Shown here: positions 1 through 9,845 of the stretch, piece by piece
Numbering within the stretch: the stretch's first letter is position 1
How the letters are laid out: every line of letters begins with the position of its first letter
Assembly (NCBI GenBank): GCA_009780185.1
Contig: WRAN01000003.1
Span: 124,001 to 188,000, forward strand
Length of the DNA stretch: 64,000 nt
Direction: 5' to 3'
DNA from: Defluviitaleaceae bacterium
GTDB taxonomy: Bacteria; Bacillota; Clostridia; Lachnospirales; WQUN01
Position numbers and translations under genes: made by a program
Notes under the pieces: generated by a model
What the model saw: only the letters and a program-made list of their open reading frames with translations
Databases searched by the model: none
What the model was told of the DNA's origin: nothing

Positions 1-225
1 ATTCCTTGGTTATAAGCAACTTTATATCCCCCACTTTATGAAGTAAACATTATTTTTTTAAATATATATTATTTATCTGTAGTGTAGCAAAATATCGTGC
101 AAAAAAGGCTGAACCTCATGCAATTCGGTAAATAGTAGTGAACTAATTCGTTATAGTACTATAACTTTATTTAATGAGAGTGTGAATAAGGAAAAGTATC
201 ATTTTTTGAGTCATTTCTAGTGAAA

Positions 226-259
226 AAAGGAGATCCCTTCCATAGTAGGGATCTCCTTT
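226..259. terminator. Rho-independent terminator-like hairpin
   Basis: A 13-bp perfect stem (AAAGGAGATCCCT pairing with AGGGATCTCCTTT) has an 8-nt loop. It could end a gene entering from the left or selB transcription from the right. The rest of bases 1-430 is AT-rich, and I see no gene in it. Confidence 0.7.
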
Positions 260-430
260 AAATTACTACATTTTCTTAATGTGATTGGTCTGCGTGTTTT
301 CAAAAAAAGTAAAAATACGTCTTAAGTATCAATAATGATTGCAAAAACAACTATTTTTGCCAGTTTATCTGCATGAAATAGTGATTTTTGAAATATTTCT
401 TTTGCCTGGTTTTAAAAGCTATTATTACGA

Positions 431-2311
431 TTAATCTAATCGAAGTATTTCCCTGGCATCTCCTATTTTTCTGGTAAACCCTATTCTGTCGAAGTACTCT
501 AGTAGGGATAGGGCAAATTTCCTTGAGGTTTGCGTCGCGTCTCGAAATTGGGCTAGGGTTACGGTTCCGTTGTTTTCTTGTGAAAGCTTGATAAGGATAT
601 CTCTGGCTTGCCTGGTGCTTTCGGCTAAAAAAACTATCCCTGGTTCGGTTGAGATTATTTCTCCTTGGGCTAACAGGGCGTCTAGTACCACGGGGGCTAG
701 CTTTTTGTTTGTTGTGTGTAGGTCTTCTATAGATGGGGGGGTATAGGGGCTTTGTTGTAAAAGGTTAATGATAGCGTCTCGGATTTTTTGCTGTTCTGGG
801 GTATAGGTTATTTTATGGTTGGGTAAGGCTACTTTTCCGTCTTGGATATGGAGGTTGTACAGCTGAAGCAACTTGTCAAAGAAGGCGGTTTTTTGGGCTG
901 GCAGTACTTGGCTTCTTAGTTCTGATTTGCCTATGCCTTGGTGTAATGGGTTGGCTTTGTGGTAGGTTTTTAGTAGGTTTGTGATTTTTAAGAAAAGGGT
1001 TTCGCGAGTGTTTTCATCTATGGCTTGGTTGCCTATTATGGATATGTGGTTTTGAGTGGTTAGAGTTTCGATTTCACTTTCCCATGTGGGAGTGGGGAAG
1101 CGTTTTTTTAGCTCTTCTAGTGTAGCTATGCCGCCTTGGTTTATTATGGCTTGTTGGATTTGTGTGGGTAGATCGCCTTTTTCTAAGGATTTTAGGGATT
1201 CGATTGTTTCTTTGGCGCGGGTGGGCTTGTAGCGTTTTGGGGCTGTGTTGAGTACGGTGCCGCCGCCTACTGTTTCCATTGGGGAGTAGAAGCGTACTAT
1301 GAAAGAGTCGCCGTTTTTTAGGGCTATTTCTTCTGGAAAGCGTAGTTGAGCGTAGGCTTCTTGGCCTGGTGTTAGTTTCTCGGTTCCTATTAGGGTTAAT
1401 TTACATATAGTCGTATGGGTGCCATAGTGGAAGTGTAGGCGGGAGCCTGTGGTTATTTCTCTTGGTGTGCCTTTTGTTGCGGCTAGTTTTATGTCAAGGA
1501 TTCTTGTGGGTTGGATGGTGCCTCCTTTGGCTAGAATGTGGCCGCGTTCTATGTCTTCTTTGCGTAGGCCGGACAGATTGACTGCTACACGCTGACCGGC
1601 GAAGGCGGTCTCTACATGACGGCCATGGACTTGCAGGGTTCTTATACGGGCGGTGTTGCCCTTGGGGTAGATTGTTACTTCGTCTCCTTGGTTTAGGTGG
1701 CCTTCTATTAACGTGCCAGTGATTACTGTGCCAAAGCCTTCTGCGGAGAATACTCGGTCTACTGGTATGCGGAAGGGTAGGGCTATGTTTTTGGCGGATG
1801 TGTTTTCAATCTTTTCTTGTATTACCTGTTTTAGTTGGTCTATGCCTTGGCCTGTGTGAGAGGATACATGGATAATTGGTGCGTTTTGTAGGAATGTGTC
1901 TTTCACGGCGGTTTTAATGTCTTCGGATATCAGGTCTTGCCATTCTTGGTCTACTAGGTCACATTTTGTTAATGTTATTATGCCGTCTTTGGCTTGTAGT
2001 AGTTGTAGGATGCTTAGGTGCTCACGGGTTTGGGGCATTACGCCGTCATCGGCTGCAATTACCAGCAGTACCAGGTCTATGCCTCCTGCGCCTGCCAGCA
2101 TGTTTTTGATAAATTTCTCATGGCCTGGGACATCAACTATGGAGGCTTGTTCTCCTCCTGCAAGGGGCATATGGGCGAATCCTAGATCTATTGTTATTCC
2201 TCGGGATTTTTCCTCTTGAAGGCGGTCTGTTTCTATTCCGGTAAGTGCGCGGATTAGGGCAGTTTTTCCATGGTCTACATGGCCTGCCGTGCCTATTAAT
2301 ATGTGCTTCAT
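431..2311 (-). CDS. selB: Selenocysteine-specific elongation factor SelB
   Basis: A GTPase that delivers Sec-tRNA(Sec) to in-frame UGA codons marked by a SECIS hairpin. The N-terminus has the G1 motif GHVDHGKT, the G3 motif DVPGHE and the G4 motif TKCD, followed by EF-Tu-like beta-barrel domains. The C-terminal roughly 250 residues form the winged-helix SECIS-binding region. I place the start at the ATG giving [11 protein letters not shown], because AAAGGA lies about 6 nt upstream; an upstream in-frame start would add 19 atypical residues. The product is 626 aa, normal for the family. The start lies just after the selA stop, so the two are probably one operon. Its presence predicts selenoproteins, but none was recognised in this window. 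Confidence 0.97.
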   Translation of the reverse strand: MKHILIGTAGHVDHGKTALIRALTGIETDRLQEEKSRGITIDLGFAHMPLAGGEQASIVDVPGHEKFIKNMLAGAGGIDLVLLVIAADDGVMPQTREHLSILQLLQAKDGIITLTKCDLVDQEWQDLISEDIKTAVKDTFLQNAPIIHVSSHTGQGIDQLKQVIQEKIENTSAKNIALPFRIPVDRVFSAEGFGTVITGTLIEGHLNQGDEVTIYPKGNTARIRTLQVHGRHVETAFAGQRVAVNLSGLRKEDIERGHILAKGGTIQPTRILDIKLAATKGTPREITTGSRLHFHYGTHTTICKLTLIGTEKLTPGQEAYAQLRFPEEIALKNGDSFIVRFYSPMETVGGGTVLNTAPKRYKPTRAKETIESLKSLEKGDLPTQIQQAIINQGGIATLEELKKRFPTPTWESEIETLTTQNHISIIGNQAIDENTRETLFLKITNLLKTYHKANPLHQGIGKSELRSQVLPAQKTAFFDKLLQLYNLHIQDGKVALPNHKITYTPEQQKIRDAIINLLQQSPYTPPSIEDLHTTNKKLAPVVLDALLAQGEIISTEPGIVFLAESTRQARDILIKLSQENNGTVTLAQFRDATQTSRKFALSLLEYFDRIGFTRKIGDAREILRLD

Positions 2312-2337
2312 GTGCTTGTCCTTTCGGTGATGGTAGA

Positions 2338-3615
2338 TTAGTTGCTTTTGACATAACTTTCCCAACATATGGAAATATATGGGAAGTCTTCTGGGTTAAG
2401 TGTGCGGACATCTAATATAAATCGGTCTTTGTGTATTCTTCCGATTATGCTCCAATTGCGGAAGTGATGTTCTATACTATTTGGGTTGTTTTTTTGGGTA
2501 AAAGCTACTGCTGCAGTGGTGAAGTTTTCTCCTGGCATTGCTCCTCCTCCGGCTTGGCTTTCTTGGGTTATTACTGTGGTTTTATTGCCTAGTTGGGATT
2601 GTAACTGGGTAGCTTTTTCTTGTAAGTATTCCGGGGTCGCGTGTAACATTTTGAGGGTGGGTATTTTTTCTATTACAGTATCTGGGTCTTGGTATAGGCG
2701 TAGTGTGGCCTCTAGGGCAGCTAGGCATAGTTTGTCTATGCGCATTGCACGGGCTAATGGATGTTTCTTCATTTTTTCTATCAAGTCTTTTCGGCCAACG
2801 ATGATTCCGGCTTGAGGGCCACCCAGAAGTTTGTCTCCGCTAAATGTTACTATATCTACTCCAGCTTTTATGCTGTCTGCCACTGTGGGTTGATGGTGGA
2901 AGGGGATTAGAGAGCCGCTTCCTAAGTCTTCTATTAGGGGTTGGGATAGGGCGGCTAATTCTTCTAATGTGGGCTTTGCTACAAAGCCTGTTATTATAAA
3001 GTTGCTGGTGTGGACGCGTAGGATGGCTCCGGCGGGTCTTTCGTAGTCTCTTAGATGGGTTTTGTTGGTGGTGCCTACTTCTATCAAGCGGCAGCCAGAT
3101 TGGGTTATTACGTCTGGGACACGGAAGCTTCCGCCTATTTCTACTAGTTCGCCACGGGATACTAATACGTCTTGATCGTGGGCAATGGTGGCTAGGGCTA
3201 GCATTACGGCTGCTGCGTTGTTGTTTACTACCATCGCGCCTTCTGCCCCGGTTAGCTGGGTTAGTAGGTCTTCCACGTGAGCGTGGCGGCTACTACGTTT
3301 GCCCTCTTCTACGTCGTATTCTAGATTAGAGTAGTCGCGTGCGGTTTCGATTATTGCATTTAGTGCTTCCGTAGCCAGGGGCGCGCGGCCTAGATTGGTG
3401 TGTAGGATTATCCCTGTGCCGTTGATTACACGTTGGAGTTTCGGCTTTAGGTTTTGGTTATATTGTTCTACAACTTGCCCTGTTAGGGTTTCATTGCATG
3501 GGAGATTTTTCCGTCCTTCTTTTATTTCTTCTCGCAAGTTATCTAAAACCTGCCTTGCGGCTTGGGTAAGCAGGTCTACCTTTGGTAGTTGCCTTAGCAA
3601 ATTATTGTCTGGCAT
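2338..3615 (-). CDS. selA: L-seryl-tRNA(Sec) selenium transferase SelA
   Basis: A PLP-dependent enzyme that converts Ser-tRNA(Sec) to Sec-tRNA(Sec) using selenophosphate. The fold-type-I motif GDKLLGGPQAG supplies the Schiff-base lysine (Lys262), and the segment VINGTGIILHTNLGRAPL is typical of SelA. At 425 aa it is somewhat shorter than the E. coli enzyme. The start has a GAAGGTG ribosome site. It sits directly upstream of selB with a 26-nt gap, which is the usual selAB operon. Neither selD nor selC (tRNA-Sec) was seen in the window. Confidence 0.97.
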   Translation of the reverse strand: MPDNNLLRQLPKVDLLTQAARQVLDNLREEIKEGRKNLPCNETLTGQVVEQYNQNLKPKLQRVINGTGIILHTNLGRAPLATEALNAIIETARDYSNLEYDVEEGKRSSRHAHVEDLLTQLTGAEGAMVVNNNAAAVMLALATIAHDQDVLVSRGELVEIGGSFRVPDVITQSGCRLIEVGTTNKTHLRDYERPAGAILRVHTSNFIITGFVAKPTLEELAALSQPLIEDLGSGSLIPFHHQPTVADSIKAGVDIVTFSGDKLLGGPQAGIIVGRKDLIEKMKKHPLARAMRIDKLCLAALEATLRLYQDPDTVIEKIPTLKMLHATPEYLQEKATQLQSQLGNKTTVITQESQAGGGAMPGENFTTAAVAFTQKNNPNSIEHHFRNWSIIGRIHKDRFILDVRTLNPEDFPYISICWESYVKSN

Positions 3616-3770
3616 TTTGCACCTTCTTTCGTGAATATTTTAACACTTATCCATAAGAATATATACATAATCAATGAGGGTTTTTCCATACTACATTTGT
3701 GCAAAAGCACCTATACTGCACATTAATACGGGTTCTAAAATTTATTTGGAATCAGTTAGGAGTGATATTA

Positions 3771-4811
3771 ATGACTAGTTTAGAGCGCTTCTATGCAACA
3801 ATCAACCGCCAGGTAGTAGACCGGCCGGCATTATGGCTTGGGCTTCCTGATATCAAGTCTCATAAAGGATTATTCGAATATTTCAATGTAAATGATATGC
3901 ATGAACTTAAAACCTCTATTGGGGATGATTTTTATGCAGTAGAAATGCCCTATAATAACGATGGTGCTGATGCTATTTATGCCGCTTTTGATTGGTATGG
4001 TAAAGGCACTGTTGATTCTCATGAAAGAACACTCAATTCTGATGGCTGCTTTAAAGATGCGGAGGAGCTTGAGGATTTGTCATTCTTCAACTGGCCTGAC
4101 CCCATTAAGGGAATAGACCCGCTGGAATGTCGCCGACTAGTGGAAGCCGCCCCTAAAGATAAGGCTGTACTGGGTATACTCTGGAGCGCTCATTTTCAAG
4201 ACGCATGTGCATCATTTGGGATGGAAACAGCTCTTATGAATATGCTTGCAAACCCAGAAATATATGAAGCTGTAGACCGAAAAATCGTGGATTTTTACCT
4301 GAAAGCTAATGAAGTCTTCTTTGAAGCCACAAAAGGCTTGGTTCATGCTGTGCTAATTGGTAATGACATAGGCTCTCAGATGGGGCTTATGCTATCACCA
4401 GAGCTGGTGCGGCGCTTTGTAATCCCTGGTTGCCGTAGGCTTGTAGCACAGGCTCATAGCTATGGAATCAAGGTAATCTATCATTCTTGCGGGGCTATTT
4501 CAGATATTATCCCTGATTTAATTGACGCGGGGGTAGATGCTATTCATCCGATTCAGGCACTCGCTACCGGGATGGACGCGGAAAGTTTGTATAATGGATT
4601 TGACGGGCAAGTTTCCTTCTGCGGCGGGGTGGATACACAGGACTTACTAGTTAATGGTACACCAGAAGATATTGCGAGGGAGGTTCGGCGCCTACGCAAA
4701 ATATTCCCAACGGGGCTGATTCTATCCCCTAGCCATGAGGCTATCCTTCCGGATATTTCACCAAAGAATATAAAGGCTTTTATTGATACTGCACAGGAGT
4801 TTAATAAGTGA
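3771..4811 (+). CDS. Uroporphyrinogen decarboxylase (URO-D) family protein
   Basis: A 346-aa URO-D-fold protein. It resembles the MtaA/MtbA-like or uncharacterised URO-D proteins common in clostridial sugar loci rather than true HemE. Supporting segments are the HSCG region (YHSCGAISDIIPDLIDAGVD), the following IHPIQ and the C-terminal LSPSHE. The start was chosen at the ATG preceded by TTAGGAG at 8 nt. It opens the fucosidase operon, and its stop overlaps the start of the regulator (TGATG). Its substrate is unknown; methyl transfer or sugar-acid metabolism are guesses. Haem synthesis is unlikely because no other hem genes are nearby. Confidence 0.8.
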   Translation: MTSLERFYATINRQVVDRPALWLGLPDIKSHKGLFEYFNVNDMHELKTSIGDDFYAVEMPYNNDGADAIYAAFDWYGKGTVDSHERTLNSDGCFKDAEELEDLSFFNWPDPIKGIDPLECRRLVEAAPKDKAVLGILWSAHFQDACASFGMETALMNMLANPEIYEAVDRKIVDFYLKANEVFFEATKGLVHAVLIGNDIGSQMGLMLSPELVRRFVIPGCRRLVAQAHSYGIKVIYHSCGAISDIIPDLIDAGVDAIHPIQALATGMDAESLYNGFDGQVSFCGGVDTQDLLVNGTPEDIAREVRRLRKIFPTGLILSPSHEAILPDISPKNIKAFIDTAQEFNK

Positions 4812-5545
4812 TGTATAAAATGGCTATAATCGATGGCTCAGAGTATGCCATCAACAGCCTGAAGGAAGCCTTAGAAGGCCAAACTTGGTATGTTGCCAAA
4901 GACGGAATAAAGGGGCTTGAACTTATTAGGAGCGAGCGCCCTCATTTGGCTTTTGTAGAAGTGCATCTAGAGGGCATAGGCGGCCTGGAAATATTGCAAG
5001 CTGTTGCCCAAGAAAAGCTCTCTACATTGATAATAATGGTAAGCAGTCATGCGGAATTCGCATACGCGCAAAAAGCTCTAATGTATAACGCCATCGGCTA
5101 CTGCTTAAAACCTTATGCAAAAAGCGAGTTAATGGATTATCTGGAAAAGGCCGTATCCATGTTGGGGAAAAATGGCACCAGTCAATGGCACCCCGGCAAC
5201 ATACAAACAGGCAACGACATGGTAGACAAAATGCTTGACTATATCCATAGCAACTACCAAAACGACCTGAGTGTCCAGGAGCTGGCGGATTTATGTCATA
5301 TTAATTACAACTATGCAGGGCAGCTCTTTCGGCAAGAAACCGGGGAAACCATTAACAATTATCTGTTGCGTATACGTATGGATAAGGCCTCCGAGCTGTT
5401 GCGCACTACAACTTTATCTATAGCAGATATAGCAGCCCAGGCGGGTTATCGTGACTATTTTTATTTTGCGAAAATATTTAAGAAATACTGGGGCGCACCT
5501 CCGAGTGTATACCGCAGTGAAAACTTTATGGAAGGTGGAGATTAG
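4811..5545 (+). CDS. AraC-family response regulator with atypical receiver domain
   Basis: A 244-aa YesN-type protein. Residues 1-115 form a CheY-like receiver, and residues 140-240 form an AraC double helix-turn-helix (SVQELADLCHINYNYAGQLF and TLSIADIAAQAGYRDYFYFA). The acceptor position, normally Asp in (L/I)xDIxMP, reads AFVEVHLEG, so Glu50 replaces Asp. The acidic pair at the N-terminus is also reduced to IIDGSE. The switch lysine in CLKPY (Lys100) remains. No histidine kinase is adjacent. It overlaps the upstream gene and lies 3 nt before the fucosidase, so it probably regulates this glycan operon without normal phosphorylation. That last point is inference. Confidence 0.9.
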   Translation: MYKMAIIDGSEYAINSLKEALEGQTWYVAKDGIKGLELIRSERPHLAFVEVHLEGIGGLEILQAVAQEKLSTLIIMVSSHAEFAYAQKALMYNAIGYCLKPYAKSELMDYLEKAVSMLGKNGTSQWHPGNIQTGNDMVDKMLDYIHSNYQNDLSVQELADLCHINYNYAGQLFRQETGETINNYLLRIRMDKASELLRTTTLSIADIAAQAGYRDYFYFAKIFKKYWGAPPSVYRSENFMEGGD

Positions 5546-5548
5546 CAT

Positions 5549-6964
5549 ATGGAAAAATTAGATTGGACTCCCTTGTATCATCAGGTTCCTGAGTGGTTTA
5601 TGGATGCTAAGTTTGGCATGTTTTTTCATTGGGGGCCTTACAGCGTCCCTGCTTATCAGAACGAATGGTATTCTCGAAATATGTATGCCAAAGGCCTTCC
5701 GCAGAATGTGTGGCATGTCCAGAAATATGGGAAGTTAAAGGATTTTGGATATAAGGACTTTTATCCGGGAATGACTGGAGCGGCCTTTGACCCAGATGAA
5801 TGGGCAGACCTTGCCTTCCGTGCAGGAGCCAGATACGCAGGAGCGGTTACAGAACACGCGGATAACTTCTCAATGTGGGATAGCGCAGTCAATCCTGTAA
5901 ACTCTGTAAATTATGGCCCTAAGCGGGATGTCGTAGGGCAAGTGGCTACGGCCATGCGAAAAAAAGGAATTAAAATGTTCAGCTCCTTTCATCATCAGTG
6001 GATGTGGGGCTGGTTTATGAGCACAGACAATGAAGCAGATGTATACGACCCTGTCAATGAAAAATTCTATGGCCCATGTCTTCCCTTGGAAACCAACAGA
6101 TACATTCCATACCGCCTGCCTGACGATGCCTTCTGCCAGAACTGGCTGGACAAGGTAAAGGAAGTGGTAGAAAAATATCGGCCGGAAGCCCTGTACTTTG
6201 ATAGCCGCACCAATGTAATAAATGAGCAATACCGCTACGCCATGGCAGAGCATTATTACAAAGTAGTACCGGAGGGCATTATCACATATAAACAAAACGA
6301 TATCCCAGAGCATGTAGGGGTATTGGATATAGAGCGTGGTTATTTCTCTCAGGCAAAGCCCTTCTTCTGGCAAACAGATGACCGCCTGGAGGATAATATT
6401 ACATGGTGTATGGTACAAGAACCAAAGTATAGGCCTGCAAAAGCTGTAATCTGGCAGCTTGTAGATATTGTGGCTAAAAACGGATGTTTGCTTCTAAACG
6501 TCGGCCCGTATGCAGATGGCAGCTTTCACGAGGCGGCCAAAAAGGAGCTATACGCCATAGGTGACTGGCTCAAAACAAACGGTGAAGCCATTTACGGCAC
6601 CCGTCCCTGGCGTATAGCCCAAGAAGGGGATGTCAATGCCGACGATGAAAATTATGATGTAAGCCGAATAGAAGCCCAGCTGGAAGAGGGCTACGAATCT
6701 ACCGACTCGCATCGTGGTGACTTTACTCATAGGGATTTCAGATTTACATGTACCGATGACGCTGTATACGCCATAGCTTTAGGCTTCCCCAAAGATAGAA
6801 AATATCTAATAAAAAGTATAAACCAGCGCGTAGAAAAAGTAGAACTCTTGGGCTATAACACCCCACTGACCTTTGAACGTACAGATAAAGGTTTACTGGT
6901 GCAATTGCCCGAAAATACCCCAGGTCAACATGCCTGGACATTAAAAATAACAGGTGAAAGCTAA
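5549..6964 (+). CDS. Alpha-L-fucosidase, GH29
   Basis: A 471-aa glycoside hydrolase that would release L-fucose from glycans. It begins with the GH29 signature KFGMFFHWGPYSVPAY, and the catalytic nucleophile is probably Asp218 in EALYFDSR. NVGPYADGSFHE is typical of the end of the catalytic barrel. No signal peptide is visible, so it should act in the cytoplasm on imported oligosaccharides, which fits the ABC importer downstream. Its stop overlaps the next start (TAATG), indicating translational coupling. Substrates other than fucose cannot be excluded from sequence alone. Confidence 0.93.
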   Translation: MEKLDWTPLYHQVPEWFMDAKFGMFFHWGPYSVPAYQNEWYSRNMYAKGLPQNVWHVQKYGKLKDFGYKDFYPGMTGAAFDPDEWADLAFRAGARYAGAVTEHADNFSMWDSAVNPVNSVNYGPKRDVVGQVATAMRKKGIKMFSSFHHQWMWGWFMSTDNEADVYDPVNEKFYGPCLPLETNRYIPYRLPDDAFCQNWLDKVKEVVEKYRPEALYFDSRTNVINEQYRYAMAEHYYKVVPEGIITYKQNDIPEHVGVLDIERGYFSQAKPFFWQTDDRLEDNITWCMVQEPKYRPAKAVIWQLVDIVAKNGCLLLNVGPYADGSFHEAAKKELYAIGDWLKTNGEAIYGTRPWRIAQEGDVNADDENYDVSRIEAQLEEGYESTDSHRGDFTHRDFRFTCTDDAVYAIALGFPKDRKYLIKSINQRVEKVELLGYNTPLTFERTDKGLLVQLPENTPGQHAWTLKITGES

Positions 6965-8382
6965 TGAATCTGCCTGAAAGATTATTATCTAAGACTATGG
7001 CAATGTACCCGGAACCAACGGTAGCAGGCCATCATATACCCACGTTTCCCGGAAAAATAATTGTACTGGATGATGATCCAACAGGTACCCAAACTATGCA
7101 TGGGGTTCCTGTTTATATGGATTGGTTTCCTGGGACATTAGAGCACGCCTTTGCTGGGGATAGCCCGGTAGTGTTTATACTTACTAATAGCCGTAGTTTT
7201 TCCGCGGAAAAGACTCGTGAAGTGCATAAAGAAGTCGCCAAAGGACTGATGACTGCGTCCAAAGCGGCTAAGATTCCATTTTTGCTTATAAGCCGCTCGG
7301 ATTCCACACTGCGGGGGCATTGGCCTCTGGAGACTGCAACTTTGCGGGATACTTTAGAGGCAGAGGGACACTCGGCTTTTGACGCTGAGATAATCTGTCC
7401 GTTTTTCTCCGGGGGGGGGCGTTATACCGTAGAGGGGGTTCACTATGTAGCCTATGGGGATACCATGGTGCCGGCCGGTGAATCGGAGTTTGCGCGAGAT
7501 AAGACTTTTGGGTTTACCAGTAGCCGCTTAACTGAGTGGGTGGAGGAAAAAACCCAAGGAAAGATTGCCTGCAACCAGGTTATGGAGATTAGCTTAGATG
7601 ATTTAAAGAGTCCTGAAGCTGTTTGTGCGAGACTAATGGAACTACAAGGCTTTAAAAAAGTTGTTGTAAATGCCCTATATCAGAGCCATGTGGATAATTT
7701 TTGTTCTGCTTTATGGATGGCTATGGCTAAGGGTAAGACTTTTATGTTCCGCACTGCGGCACCTTTTGTTAATGCATTGGGGGGAGTGACCTTTCGTCCA
7801 ATTCTTAGTGCGGCGGAGATTATGGGAGATGCCAATGGAAGCGGTGGCTTAATTGTAGCAGGAAGCCATACCCAAAAAACCAGCGAGCAACTGGCTTCTT
7901 TGGCCAAATATCCAGGGGTGACATTTGTAAACTTTGACCAGCGAACAGCCCTTTTAGATGACGAAACCTTTGAAAATGAAATATCTCAGGCCTCTCGTAT
8001 ATGTACTATTGCGTTAAAAGCGGGGAAGACTGTAGTGCTAAGCACTTCTCGCCAGCGGGTAGATTTGGAAACAGGAGATCCGGAGGATGAGCTCAGTTTT
8101 GCCGTTAAAATTTCCAAAGGGCTTGCCAAGGCTGTTACTCAGTTGGATTGTTCCCCTTGTTTTGTAATGGGTAAAGGGGGCATAACCGCCAGCGATGTAG
8201 CAACAGAAGGGTTAAAAATCCGCAGAGCTGAAATAGTAGGTCAAGCTGCCCCTGGCGTCCCTGTATGGCGCTGTGGGGAAGAAAGCTGTTTCCCAGGTAT
8301 GGGATATGTAATTCTCCCTGGCAATGTTGGGGATGAAATGCTTCTATATAGCTTAATAAACAGACTAGCAAAAGGAGATTAA
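6964..8382 (+). CDS. Four-carbon acid sugar kinase family protein (DUF1537)
   Basis: A 472-aa ATP-dependent kinase of the DUF1537 family (OtnK/DtnK type), which phosphorylates short sugar acids such as threonate or erythronate. The N-terminal motif VLDDDPTGTQTMHGVPV and the C-terminal nucleotide-binding motif GKGGITASDVATEGL are both clear, so both family domains are present. In this operon it may act on an aldonic acid made from fucose or another deoxysugar. That would fit the DapA-type aldolase in the facing cluster. The substrate assignment is inference; the family assignment is strong. Confidence 0.9.
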   Translation: MNLPERLLSKTMAMYPEPTVAGHHIPTFPGKIIVLDDDPTGTQTMHGVPVYMDWFPGTLEHAFAGDSPVVFILTNSRSFSAEKTREVHKEVAKGLMTASKAAKIPFLLISRSDSTLRGHWPLETATLRDTLEAEGHSAFDAEIICPFFSGGGRYTVEGVHYVAYGDTMVPAGESEFARDKTFGFTSSRLTEWVEEKTQGKIACNQVMEISLDDLKSPEAVCARLMELQGFKKVVVNALYQSHVDNFCSALWMAMAKGKTFMFRTAAPFVNALGGVTFRPILSAAEIMGDANGSGGLIVAGSHTQKTSEQLASLAKYPGVTFVNFDQRTALLDDETFENEISQASRICTIALKAGKTVVLSTSRQRVDLETGDPEDELSFAVKISKGLAKAVTQLDCSPCFVMGKGGITASDVATEGLKIRRAEIVGQAAPGVPVWRCGEESCFPGMGYVILPGNVGDEMLLYSLINRLAKGD

Positions 8383-8384
8383 TA

Positions 8385-9689
8385 ATGAAACCATGGGAAA
8401 ATGGAAAGCTTAGTGTCAAAGGACGTTATTTTTTTAACGGAGATGTACCGTTTTTTTGGATGGGTGATACAGCTTGGAGGCTGTTCCAGTGTCTTAATAT
8501 AGAAGAAAGCCGGAAATATTTAATAAATAGGGCCGACAAGGGATACAATGTTATTCAAGCGGTGCTTTTGGCTGGTGTAGGTTTTACCACAGAAGACCCA
8601 ACCCGGATACCGCGCTTAGACAGCGATATGGATGCCTTCCTTTCTAAGGAAAACGAGCCTTTCTGGAGCCATGTGGAAGCAGTTATATCCATGGCCCGGG
8701 ACATGGGCATTTACATGGTGTTGCTTCCTGTATGGGGCGATTTTGCGAAAATCGAATTCCTTACATGTGAAAATGCCAACCGATATATGAAATTTTTGTC
8801 AGATCGGTTTAATAAATATGAAAATATCGTGTGGCTGCTAGGTGGAGACATTCGAGGCCGGGATCATTACGAGTTGTGGGATATGTGCGGAAAAGCGCTT
8901 AGGGAATACTCCCCTGGGAAGTTAATTGGTTATCACCCCTTTGGACGGACTTCTTCATCTTATTGGTTCCACAACTGCGACTGGCTGGATTATAACCAAT
9001 TCCAGTCCGGTCATAGGCGGTATGACCAACAGTTCTTTAACTCATCAGATAACACCGGAGACGATGAGCCTTGGTATGGTGAGGACAGCTATAAATTTGT
9101 TGTAGCAGACTTGGCAAAACAGCCACTAAAGCCAACCTTGGATGGAGAGCCTTCATATGAGCATATTCCACAGGGATTGCATGATGGTACTCAGCCCTAC
9201 TGGCAGGAGCATCATGTGCGGCGGTATGCCTGGTGGCCTGTGCTTGCAGGGGCAAGCGGTCACACTTATGGGGATAACTCCGTAATGCAGATGTACGGCA
9301 AAGGCACACGCCCGGCCTTTAGTGTAAAAGATACTTGGGATGAAGGAATACATCATGCCGGGGCAGGCCAGATGCAGTTTTTGAGAAATATTATGGAGGA
9401 AATAGGGTTCGCAGCCTGTGAACCCATGCAGGAGATAGTAGTAGACCAAAGGGAAAAGGAAGAGGCTATTCTAGCCTTTGGCAATAAAAACAACATCGTG
9501 ATCTACAACTATACCGGGAGAGAGTTTGGCCTAAAATTGCCCACAAAAATGGATGCATGGTGGTATGATCCATCTAGCGGGGTAAGCAGCTACTTTGGCA
9601 CTGTTGATTTAACGGGCGGGCATCTTTTTACGCCGCCGATAAGGCCTGTGGGTCATAATGACTGGGTATTACTACTGCACAATTGTTAG
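8385..9689 (+). CDS. DUF4038 glycoside hydrolase (GH140 apiosidase-like)
   Basis: A 434-aa protein with an N-terminal (beta/alpha)8 barrel of the DUF4038 type (FFWMGDTAWRLFQCL) and a C-terminal beta domain of the collagen-binding-like type that usually follows DUF4038. Catalytic acidic residues probably lie in WLLGGDIRGRDH and TLDGEPSYEH. GH140 includes apiosidases acting on pectic rhamnogalacturonan II, but many clostridial members are uncharacterised. There is no signal peptide, so it is likely cytoplasmic like the fucosidase. It is the last gene of the first run, starting 2 nt after the kinase. Confidence 0.85.
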   Translation: MKPWENGKLSVKGRYFFNGDVPFFWMGDTAWRLFQCLNIEESRKYLINRADKGYNVIQAVLLAGVGFTTEDPTRIPRLDSDMDAFLSKENEPFWSHVEAVISMARDMGIYMVLLPVWGDFAKIEFLTCENANRYMKFLSDRFNKYENIVWLLGGDIRGRDHYELWDMCGKALREYSPGKLIGYHPFGRTSSSYWFHNCDWLDYNQFQSGHRRYDQQFFNSSDNTGDDEPWYGEDSYKFVVADLAKQPLKPTLDGEPSYEHIPQGLHDGTQPYWQEHHVRRYAWWPVLAGASGHTYGDNSVMQMYGKGTRPAFSVKDTWDEGIHHAGAGQMQFLRNIMEEIGFAACEPMQEIVVDQREKEEAILAFGNKNNIVIYNYTGREFGLKLPTKMDAWWYDPSSGVSSYFGTVDLTGGHLFTPPIRPVGHNDWVLLLHNC

Positions 9690-9758
9690 AACTGTGTAAT
9701 ATCCACAATCAACATGGCGTAATTCTCAGTATGTATGTAAAAATAACATAGGTAGAGA

Positions 9759-9791
9759 TGTAATGCATAACATTATTACATATGCATTACA
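9759..9791. promoter_or_regulatory. Inverted repeat upstream of the ABC transporter operon
   Basis: TGTAATGCAT and ATGCATTACA form perfect 10-bp arms around 13 nt, and lie about 55 nt before the first permease start. The position and symmetry suit an operator for a dimeric regulator. A likely candidate is the AraC-type protein of this cluster, but AraC sites are often direct repeats, so the link is tentative. Confidence 0.45.
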
Positions 9792-9845
9792 AATCTTATG
9801 ATGTATATTTAACACCGCAAATCTATTAGAAGGGGCGCTTGTAAA

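Noticed and set aside
1-3770. tRNA-Sec gene (selC) next to selAB
   Set aside because: I looked for a long-variable-arm tRNA in the flanks and saw no acceptor stem or T-loop sequence.
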